Positions 36,201 through 48,200 of a DNA stretch of 64,000 bases are shown one piece after another (the stretch's first letter is position 1; every line of letters starts with the position of its first letter). Position numbers and translations under genes: made by a program. The notes beneath the pieces are model-generated. The model searched no databases and was not told where the DNA came from. It was given only the letters and a program-made list of their open reading frames with translations. Source of the stretch: Casuarina equisetifolia (taxonomy: Eukaryota; Streptophyta; Magnoliopsida; Fagales; Casuarinaceae); contig CM052354.1 in the NCBI GenBank assembly GCA_028551475.1, positions 24,451,258 through 24,515,257 on the forward strand, read 5' to 3'.

Positions 36201-39200
36201 GCAGCTAATGAGGGTTCACCATGACCATTTTCATCTTTAATACCATCTTCAATGAGGCCAAATACAAAGATGAACAGGTCAGTCTGTTCTACAGATGGAT
36301 TACGTTCAATACCAACAGCTATATGACTCAACATTTTTTCCAACTCTGTCTTGATTTTTGGAGTGAGCTGCTTCTGTAAATGTCTTGTAATAGGTGAAAG
36401 AAGCTTAAAGGCATGGGTTTTGAATGTGATATTCTGAGCTATCAATTCCATGGTCCTAAATGACTGCCGTGTCTTAGTTTCTTTCATTTTCGAAGCGATC
36501 TTTCCCACCTCTTTTTCCTCAGCAACATGTCCAAGAATGTCGTTCTCTATTATAGAAAGGAGATCTTCCAAACAGTAATCCAACTTCCCACGACCAGGAT
36601 TTAAAAGAGACTTGGACAAGATGAAATTGAGAGTGTATGCCAATACATGTAGCTCATATCCCCGTTTCAAGGTAGCTCGCAAAACCTTGACTATAAACTG
36701 CAGGTATTCCAGTCCAAGCTCCTTCAAACAAGCAGCCAAACAAGACCTAGCTTCATCACGGATGCTTTCCAAACGATTCTTTAAGAAATTAGATATGCGA
36801 TGAGTGATACTAGGAAGCAATGAATCCATTATATCCCCAGGAAGCAACTTTAGTAGTTTCAATGCAGCAAGATTGATGTTAACATTGACCTTATCAGAGT
36901 CAGAATTAAGTAGCTTCTGTATCTTTGGGAGTACAGATTTCTGAAGGCATGTCTGTATCTCAGCTTTGACAGTAGGTCTGTTACACTCCTGCAAAATAGC
37001 TAAGGAACCACTACCAATTGTCCCATTCTCGAGAGAGTCCTTGGCCTTCTGGTTGTTATGGACTTCTGAAAAGTGAAATTTGTCCAATATGGAGCAAGTT
37101 AGTCTCATCAGGGGCTTCTGCTTATCTGGAGTCCTTGTCATCTCTCGAAGGCATCTAACCAGTAATGCGTAGTATGACTTCCATTCAACATGAGCAGAAA
37201 CTGAAGCAAGTGACTCTATGCATGCAACTCTAATATTCTCCCCATTTCCTTCTCGTACATCAAACAACATACTAAAAAATAGTGGCACAAAAACTTTATT
37301 CAAGATGCCCTGAATCAAATAGCAGCATAATAAATTTCAGAATCCTGGCAGCAGATTTCGAAGAAGTGAGAACAACAAGAGCATATACAGTTACCTCTGA
37401 CATATTGCTTGTACTGATAACATTCCTAAAACGTGACAATGCTCTTGCTCTCCTATGCCTCTGCAAGAGTAAATCCACATTTGCTGGATGAAAAGTGTAC
37501 TTCATCAAACTCATTATTTTAATCCATGGAACAACTGATGAGTTTATTTCTTTCACAACCGTATAAAACTGGATAAATTGAAATATTTTACAAATAGAAA
37601 TGATGTTGATGATAAAGATGCTTCTTACTCATCACAAGTTTTCTCTAAGCCATATAGATTCAGTTTAGGAAATGTTGTGTCATGAAATCAATAAGCTCAG
37701 AAAATGACAACCACAAAGATAAATCAACATCAGGAAGATATAACAGTGAACTTACCTGCAAATGAATAATATTGTTGAAAAAATCCACTTCAGCGTCATT
37801 ACTGCACAAAGCCCTTAATGAATTAAGATTCGCTAATTCAGGTAGTTTCATCACCATTTCCCGCAGCAAATTTATCCATTCCTGAAACACAAAAAACGTT
37901 ATAGAAACCACAATGATACAGGGCAGTTTATTATTCAATTTTAATTTACTCTAAAGAGTAAAATCAACAAAAAAATTCTAAAAATTTATTTGATATTCTT
38001 TATCTGCAGTATGCCTAATCATTCAATACACTATTTTGTTTACTTCATCCTAACCTCAAAAGGACTGTGCAAAGACTGGCAGATAAGAATACGTACAACA
38101 TTTTGAAAAAAGAAAAAAAAAAAAAAAAGAACTAATTTATAGTGTTATTTTTTATAATCACCAATTCCAATAAGAACAATACCTTCTTCATTGTTGTTTC
38201 CCTGCTCAAAGCGTCCCCCATATGCTTCAAAAGAAATTTGTTTATTATACGCTGAATAGATTCAGTAGTCCAATATCCATCACCACATGTAGTGATCTTA
38301 CAAGTCATTTCTTGGTCACCTTTTCCTCCTTCTCCAAGGATTTGGGTGGAAAATTCAACAAATGAGAGCAATGACCTGTAAGCACTATGCCTTAAAATCA
38401 ATTCTTCTGATGACATATCATACACACAATGGGAGAAAATGACCAAGGCATGATGCTCAGGAACAGTATAGAAGAGATCAACGCAGATCTCTTTATAACC
38501 ATCCATAATGGCATCATAATCAAGGCTACCCATCTCTGTAGTAGAGGTTGCATTAAGCTTTCGAACAAGTTTGGCCTGTATTGCAGTTAAGAGTCAAAGA
38601 ACGGCAACAATTTAGGATTCAGAAACCAACTAGATTCCATCAAAAGTAATCCTCAAACGTTTGAAAAACAAAGATATAAATATTACCAGAAACTGGACAG
38701 AAGGATCAGCTTCAGCAAGTGAATCAAGGAGATCACATATTGACAATCGCACGTCCAGTTCAACAGAGGTAAGTAGCAAGGTAACTGCATCCAGAATACT
38801 TTTAGTACTGCTGCTCCCTAACACAGGGACAATCTCACGAATGACTTGCACAGCTTCGGAATAAAGATCTGCAAGATATAATAGAACCCTAAAGAACAAG
38901 CTAGGAATCACAGTAAACACCAAAAAATCAAATTTCAAGATATGCTTACCACAATTTTTAGCTCTTTTCGTTATGAAAGGCACCAAGATGTCTACAAATT
39001 TCTTTGCCAGCATTGGGTCCTTAATATGCTTCGACAATAGTTTGAAAATTCTTATTTCTCTCTCCCCAGGACGTTTAACTGATTTCCTGGTAATATAAGA
39101 ACAAAATTTCATCAAGACAATTCCCAGAAATACTTTAACGCAAACACAAACCACCTTCAACCTCCTAGAAAGTGGTTGTTGATGTGTTGACCATGACAAA

Positions 39201-42200
39201 AGCTGTTCATGTCATTTTCAAATCTAGAAACAATGAATAATTTCACCAAATAGAGCAATGTAAGCAAAGTTTACCTACAACTATATGTTGCCAAGAACCA
39301 CAGACTAACGAGATTTGCATGAATTTATGTCCAAAAGCTGGGAGACTAGTACAGATTTCTGTAATCATCCACTAAGATGTATGGAGACATTATTTGAGTA
39401 CTACATATGCAGAGCATAATGCATTTCAAAGTCAACTATCATTACATCAAGAATAATACTTTGCAGACAAAAACCCAAATTACAGTCATCTAACATAAAT
39501 GCTAAATTATGAAAGCAAAAGACTAGCAAAACCAGGAACTAAGTGAATTAGTAAAAATATCATTCATACCTCTTTGTTGCACTACCAGTTTGGAAAAGCT
39601 CGTGCAAGCTGCAGATAAGTGCTTCAAGGTTCGGAAGTAGAACTCTTTTTACAGCATCATCTTCATCATCCATCTCGCTATCAAGGTTCAAGAGGTTCTC
39701 AACAAACGTAAGAACACATGACACAATAGCATCAGAAGCTGACGTCACACTCAGTATGGAAAATATATCAGGGACAAGATTATTTTCCCTACTCAAGAGT
39801 GATACAAGCCTGTAGCTTCCAGCCATGGCGACAAAGCAAGAAAACAGTGAACTTGGTTTCTCACTACTGGAACCCTCCTGTTTGAAACCAGCCACTAAAT
39901 GTTTCACAGATGCAAAGAATAAATCCCAGAACTCACAACCAAAATCGTGATCTTCATACTTGTTGAGGACGAGAGAAATGATTTTCAGGCATAGAGACCT
40001 TAAATCTTTGAACTGCTTGATAGCACTGCTGGTCTGCAAGTTAGTTTACTTTCTCATCAGTTAGCTGTCATGTAATCATTCACAACTGAACTAAAAAAGT
40101 GCTGGATTTCTCAAGAACTACCATGAAAAGTCAATATGATAGGCTATTCTAACATTGTAGAACCTCTCCAATAACATAGGTTTGCTTCAATAAAAGCTAA
40201 ATTGGTTGCAAACAAGCAAGTAAACACAACCAATGAACATATTTAAGTAAGGCGTGAAAAGAAAAGGCTTCAGTAGCGAAGGAAAGAAAGCCATACTTTC
40301 GCCAACTACAGAACCCACAAGGAAGAAGATAAGAATATAATCAAAGTAAAGAACATAAAAATCACCCGGCCCAATGATTGGGACAATATTAAGCAATCTT
40401 TCATTTCCATTTGTCCAATGTGCTCAAATAGAAGATTAGGGTAATAGTTATCAATCCGTAATAAGAAACAAAGGCTACAGTAGTACTTGAGATAAGAATC
40501 AACATTATAAACACTATACCAGGACATCACTTGCAGGTGCATTGTTCTTCTCATGTAGAGTCAGGTCAGCCCTAGAATAATCTTCAAGTGAGGACAATCC
40601 AGTGCACTTTGCAATTCCAATGCTTGATGTGCAGCTTTGCAGCACCCGAACAACACTTCCCATTAAAATATCAAGAAAAGGTCTCACATGAAATTCATCA
40701 AAAACCCCTAGAACATCTTCAATCACATGCAGAAAACCATATCTCTTCTTCCACGACAAAGCTGTTATATTATCCATGGTGAAGTACCCAAGGAAGTCAA
40801 ATGCTCGAAATTGATCCAGAGAATTTTCTAGTGAAGACCAATAAGCAGAACTGTCAGATTCTTTTGGACTAATTTGCAATGGCTTCATTAACAACGCAAA
40901 GAAAAGAGGAAGTTCCTCAACATCAAGTTGAGCAATGAAACCAAGAACTGCCCTTCGGAGATGAACACTTGCATTCTGCATAAAAAGTAACACAACTCAG
41001 CAATTTAGTGTGTGGTTTTGAATGAAAAGAACAAAAGGCAGAAGTGGAAAACTATACAGATATAAATGAGGTAATTCTAAATAATAATAATCTTATAACT
41101 CAAAACACATATACCTTGCGTGAGGCCAGTGTCTTCAATTTTCTAACTTTTGGCATCAGAAGACGGATTACCAAAGGCACAAGATGAGCTCTGTGTTTCT
41201 CTTCTACCTGATTAGATTCTTTGGACAAACTCCATGTTGTTAATTCCTCTCGCAAGTATTTGGAGCTTATTAAATTTTTTAGATGCTGATCATATGGAAG
41301 CAAGAAATCATCCTTCCAAACTAACAGGCAATCAACAACCTTCATCTGTATTTCGGCATCATTGTCATCCAGAAGCCTAGCAAAAATCACAGAGTTTAAG
41401 GCAGAGTGAAAAGAACTTAGTGCACTCAAGCCAAGATTTCAGCTGAAAATAACTAATACTCGCTAAGGACAATGATTAGAGCACATCACCCAAAGACTCA
41501 ACCAACCTATTTTGCAGAACTTCCTTAAGAAATTGACTATGACTAAAGGATTTCAGGTTCCGCATTGCACTCAGCAAGTTTAACCAATCTTTAAGGACAC
41601 CCTTCCACTCTTTGCCTTTACAAGCATTTGAATTGAATAAACCTGGACTGCAATACCACAACAAAAATGTAAAACAGCTTTTAGTTAAACAGCTTTGAAG
41701 GAACTATGTCTAAAAAAATTCATGAGTCCAGAAGCAAATACCTCACAAAATCCTTGACATCATAACCAAGAAATTTTAAGAATAAAGGTATCAACTGTTG
41801 AGACCGAGATTCAATCACACTTGGAATCTTTTGCAATGATTGAAGAAGCAAGGATAACACAGTTGCACACGGAGTGCTATCAGATTCTGGAGTAACAAAT
41901 GAACGAAAATCCACGACCAGATCTGGAAAACAAGAACAGGTTAAAACCAAACTCGCAAAAGGAATTTGATTTGAAGAAAGCTAAAACAAAGAAAATTAGG
42001 ACTCAATAACTCTAAAACCTACATCATATAAAAGCACCAAGATATCTATACAAGTCTCCTTATATTACACAACCTGATGAAAAGTGATAGCAAGATCTAG
42101 TAGTCACATACCATTTGTTGACTCAGAATTCCCCCAGTCTGGTACATGGGATGTATGAAAAAATGACTGGTATTGGTCAAGATAACAAACAAATTTATCC

Positions 42201-45200
42201 CAAGCAATTTTAATATGCTGGCTCATCAAAACTCCAAGACACTCCAATGCTGGATTCCAAAGATAACTAAAGCGGTTCTTCAATATGCCAATTATCCCAT
42301 TCAGAACAAGAGGCACATATGCTTGAGGTACCCTCCCTGCAGATAGATCCATCTGAATTCTAGAAATCAGAAGGATAACTTTCCGGCTGGTAGAAATTGA
42401 AAGTGAAGTTTCTTCAAGTGAGAGAAGAACGTGAAGAACCTGACATTCCAGGGACAATTATTCCAAGGTTATCTAGCCAGAATCGTGTACAACTGCAATA
42501 ATGGCAAGAACAAAGAAAGAAACATACATTTTTGTGCTGACTATCCAGAGGGAATTTCTGAGAAGCTTCAGTTTTCATTTGCTTCTCAACTGATTCATCA
42601 TTTGTAGAGTCTACACAGCCAACGAGTTCATAGTGACACAATATTCTAAGAGTTGACAAGCGTATCCCCTTATTTGAATGGCACAAATTATCAGCAAATA
42701 TGTTTACTGCATCCGCAGCATTCTCCAGTGAAAGATCTGGATGATACTTTCTATTGTGGCCATCTGATTTCAATGTTGGCCTGATAAATTCAAATTGGAG
42801 GAGGTTGAGAAAGAAGAGTCTCTATACACATATTACCAACTATCCACAAGCATGAAAATGGATCTAGGAAAAGAATGAGAATTGTAGAGGATAAAGACCA
42901 TTGGGAAACAGGAAACTTACCCATAGACAAAATCCAAATAATCAGCAACAGCAGACAATACTTGTGGTGATGATCTGTATCTTTTAGCCAGATACAAAAA
43001 TTTACTTGTCTCTTCAGACCCTGATTTTTTAAAATTATTTGATTTGTTGTAAGACATCAAAGAAGCACCAATGAGGCTTTCCCAGGCTTGTTTAGGAAGA
43101 CCAGCTACGCAGCCTGAAAAAAAAATTATCAATCAAAATTGATATAAGCCAAGAGAGAATGACTCACTAAGCAATGAAACATGCCATTGCTGGACAATAT
43201 TATTTCACTTGGTTATGACCATTTAAAATCAAAAGAGAAGGTTAATACGTATATGGTAAAGACACTCTGACCGGGCACCACAAATAGTGGAATACAATAC
43301 ACTGATAGGTAAGATAAAGAGCACAAGCAAACCAAAAAAGACATATTATGAGCTATTTTAACGTAAAGACAAGGTAAATGTATGTGTTCCAGGTGCATAT
43401 TGAGAAGCTGCCATACCATCTTGAACCAGCAGTAGCTGATCCAGTGCATCTATCAACTTCATTGTACAGGATGACATCTCTTCTGAACTAATCACATGAG
43501 GCAAGCACATTATGATTCCCCACAGAAAAGACAACTTAGTTTCTGGAATATGATAAGATGATGGATCACCCTGCAAAATAACATTTATTTCGCCAATCCA
43601 ATGATTGATAGCTTCCAGCAGAGAAGTCTGAATCTTCGGAAACCCTTCTCCATATCTGCCATCTAAGAAATTGGGCTCTTGTGCTTCTGACTCCATTACT
43701 TCAAAGAATGAGAGGAGTAAATATATAACTTCTTCTTGCGATGTATCTATTAGATCATTCATTGCACTGAAAATCCAATAAAAGTTAAAAGAGTGTCCAG
43801 TAAACAAACCACATTGGATACCAAAAACAATAGACCTATAACATTACCTTAAGATATTATGTCTGAAATTATATACTATGCAACGGTCCTTCTGCAGTAG
43901 TTTTTGTGCAAAAGTCAACAAACTGCAACATGAGACCGCTCTATGTCAAAATCAAGAACATGATGAGAAGAAGAGAAGAGGAGGAGAGAAGCAAAAAAAA
44001 ATAATTCCAAATCTCTAGCTCCTACCTCGAGTTCTTTAACTTAAACACCGGAGCCCATTGCAATGAACAACTAGAGATAGCTGACATATCATCAAAAGCG
44101 TGAAGCCCATCAAGAATGCATAACATCAATTCCAGAATCTTATCAATAACTTCTTTTTGATGATCCTCAGTCTTCCCAGTATCAGAAGATATGACAAAAG
44201 TTTGCACAAGAAACCCCACATGTTCAAGCAATGACTGGAAATCTGTGCACCACAACAATAGTTTAGGTTGGTATCAAAGTGCACACATACTAATGAATAT
44301 TTGTAAAGGCAATTCTTTGCAAAAGGTAGTGCTGCAAGCAAAACCAAGCTATTCAAGCTAGGCTCAAGATTAGTCAGGTGAGACAATATTAAACAACTAG
44401 CTGCTCAGCTCAGAAAACAAAAGGAATTAATTATAAGCAACCTATTTATCAGTTCCAATAGCTTTGCTTCTCTTGAAAAGCAATGCTGCACAAGCTCAAT
44501 GGAAATTAAGCTTCATTAAAAACATGTTTGAGATCACTTGTAAGATAGACCAACTAGGCACAACCAACCACATGGCTCAGATCAATATATTTTATAAACC
44601 CGCTAGAAGAGAGGGCCAACTATTGCACTAAATCATTTTGCATATCAAGAAGAGGAGCAAGCTCACAACGTATATTTCATAACTCACCATGAACCCTTCT
44701 CCCCTTATGAATCTGAACAATGGAAATGAGAAGCGACAAGAGATGACTTAAATGCAGAATGCATTCATTAGTCATGCAATTTCCAATGTTCTGATATATG
44801 TGTTTGAAGATCAAGACCAACTCCTTTTGGTCTATCTCTTCACACAGCCTCTGAAAGGCAGTAGCTATAACTTCAACAACAGCATCTGAACCTGCAGAGG
44901 AAGACGTGGGGAGAGTTAATGCACCATCAACTACGAAATGTATCAACCCACTGAGAAAACCAATCAATGACCTACAGATTCTAGCAAAAAATTTAATGAA
45001 AAGTACTTAAACTTGAGAGAAGAGGAAGAGAATGTTAAAATTATCCCTTGCTCTGCTTACAAAACTTAACCTCTCATCCCCACCACACTATGCAAAATGA
45101 TATATACAAGTGATCAAAAATTTAGGCCAACTAATACACTTTTTTTCTTTTTCAGTTTTAAAAACTCTTTACACAAAACTCTAGTTTATGGTTACACTGA

Positions 45201-48200
45201 TATGTTCTGCTCTGTATCTTCATAAATATAAGATTATAAAAATCGTAAAAATGTATTAGAAACTTAGTCTACAGTACCCCATTTTAGAACCTGAAATAGA
45301 TTATGCCATCCCCATTCAAAGCACAAGATATATCAATTTGTATGCCTACCACTACTTTGGCAGGTACATCCATCACTTGTCTAGTTATAAATAAATAATA
45401 AAAAAATTTTACGAGACCCATCCTGGATCCCATGGACCTTTTTTTTCATCCAAGTGTCATGGCTTTAATTGCTACAGATGCTATTGCCTAAATTCAAGTT
45501 AAAGATTAATACAGCTGAATTCAAATAAACCTAAATCCCAATTATTGGGATCGTAAATCATTTATGAACTACTTGGAGCTGGACACATATTTTTTGAAAA
45601 TTCTGTCCTGTCTACCCTATATTTTCTGAAAGTCCCATCTATTTAATTATTACCACAACCACCTTTCACAGTTGAATGGATATCTTCAATCTTTGTTTTC
45701 TCTAGTATCCTTTTATCCCTCTTTAACATTCTCATTTTATGGACTCGTTTTTGAGCATGTTTCTACAATATTGCATCATGTAAATTATAATTGAACTTTG
45801 AACAGAAATTAAAGAAGGAAAAAGAGAAAGTGTGTGTTGTGATGTCCTTGACCATAAAATAAGTGATACTTTCAATGCATGCTAGTTCGTGATATTACAT
45901 AGTGCAGTGTTAAAGAAGTAAAAATGATAATACCAAGAGTTATGAATACTTATAATCAGCAACCAAACCAACAAAATAGACAAGTGAAATATGCGTAATA
46001 AAGTACAAATCAGAAATACCAAGTATTGAACTGTCCATCAACAACCGCAGTACTCGTTCAGCTTTTGAGTGGAACTTTGATGAGGTCCCTCTAATAATGT
46101 AACAAAGTAACGCACTAGCACCAAATTTTCTGCTAGGTAATGGTTTCTTCAGAACTTCAATCATTATCTTCTTAATGCCTGTTCAAAAGCCATGGAAAGA
46201 TATAGCACTCATCTTCAGAATAACTCAAGCATGATGGAGAACAGCTAGTGCTCTATGCCAATAATTTGGGGTTAGCTTCACATTCCACATCAGTCAAGAG
46301 GATTTATATACAAGATAAAAATTGCATGAGAAGGAACTAGCTAAGTGCACGCAATTGAGAAATATCAACAGTAGAAAGTAAAGGAACCAAGACATAGGAA
46401 AGAGCCAAATGGACTGTGGAAGGCAGAGTCCAACCAGCAACAGGGAAGATCGTAGACAATGAATTAACCCTGTTCAGATGTGAACAGTCATGTGCCTCCA
46501 TATCTGGGAGCATAGGACTTGGTGATCCATCTGCAAATATAATGGGGATCTGCTCTTCCACCACCTCCTTGGTGACCAGGAGCTTTTAAGTCATTGCCAA
46601 CAGGAATTGATAAATTATGCATGATAGTTTTGTCACCCTTTAAAAGTTCCTAAGTGTTCATCACTTCTAGCTTAGGACCTAACCAACAAGATTAACCTAA
46701 AACAAATAGTCAAAATGTGGTCTTTTCTTTTTATTTCCTTGGGAAAGAAGAGGGAGAGGAGGGGAAGGAGGGGGGGTGTTCTCGTTGTGTGGAGGGTGGT
46801 GGTGGTGAAGGTAGGGGTTGTGGAAATCTGGCTTCCTTCCTTCCCTTTGAGGAAGGAATCTCAATTGAAAACGGCTTTGGTTCTGCAAAAACCTATAAGA
46901 AACAAGAGTGAAATAAAAATATAGGAGTTCAGGACAAATGAAGGGTATATTGCACAATTTCTAGCTTTCTTATTTCGAAGGCAAACTTATTACATATTGC
47001 CAGGATATTCACATGAACCTTTGTGGGAAACGGTCTGAAACATAAAACAACCATGTTGAGAGTACTAGAAAAATTTAGTCGCAATCCATATTTTACTGAG
47101 GGGAAAATTAGAAAACATAAAATTAACTTCCTCTTTTTTATTTTTTCTGATGACATTTTTGCAAAGCACTAAATAGAAGGTCAAAACCCAATCATAATAA
47201 GACACATTTCTGACGAGTTTTAGCTAGATGACAACATAAAATACCACCTACGCAGAGGGGCTTCAGAGGGTGGGATGACCTCCCATTATCTATCCCATAT
47301 GTCTAATGAGCCTCAAATAGTCCAAAAACGAGATACATTTGATACTAAACAGCTACAATAAACAAAGTATAAGACTAGTTTAGGAAATTAAAATGCCATA
47401 ACTAAGCATATGTACAGACTAGTTTGAGACCACGAGTGGGTTCTGAAAATTGTACCTCCAATTTGGTTGGGAGGCCTCATTGGTGTTGTTTTTGTAGTAC
47501 TCGGGTAGGCTTCTAAGGTTTTCAAGTTATATTTAAATATGTAATTGGACATGTTTTGGCATGATGAATGGTAGGACACAATAGTTATTTCATGACATCT
47601 CACTGCTGGGATGAAAAATGCTTTCGTTCATTCTTGTTTGGATTTCTTGGAATACAAGGAGTTCCATTCTTGGAATCTAAGGTTCATCGTTAATATTGAC
47701 AGAAAAACGTCAAGTAGGTCAAAGCCATATGAGGAATAAACTTTCCCACCATTTATTTATCCACATAAAAACCGAAATTCAGATAACCAAAAGAAGGGAT
47801 AAGCCCTCTCTAATTGAAGGCAAATAAATAATTGCCCATTACAGAAAACTTAGCCTACCAGAAAATTAACAATAGCCAGGGGGAAAGTAAAGGAACACAA
47901 ACGGCTTATTTTGAAATTTTCTCCCTTCCTCTCCCATGTCTACAAGTCACAAAGGAAAGACAAACAAGGCATATTCTTACCAGCCTGCAGCTGCTCATCT
48001 GGTGCGTTCCTGAGCAGGAATGACATTGCCTCTGCCATAAATTCTTGGATATAATCCTTGGGATAGAATCTTAGTTTTGCTGTAACCCTGAAGAAATTGA
48101 AAAAAGAAACAGATAAGTGAATATCTCTTTATATGTACGCATGCAAGGAAGGAAACACATAAGGACTCTACTGTCTAACTCTTACCAAAATATAAATGAC

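Noticed and set aside
46337-46564. A 75-codon minus-strand frame in UTP20 intron 7
   Set aside because: UTP20 exons 7 and 8 join in phase without it and no family is recognised.
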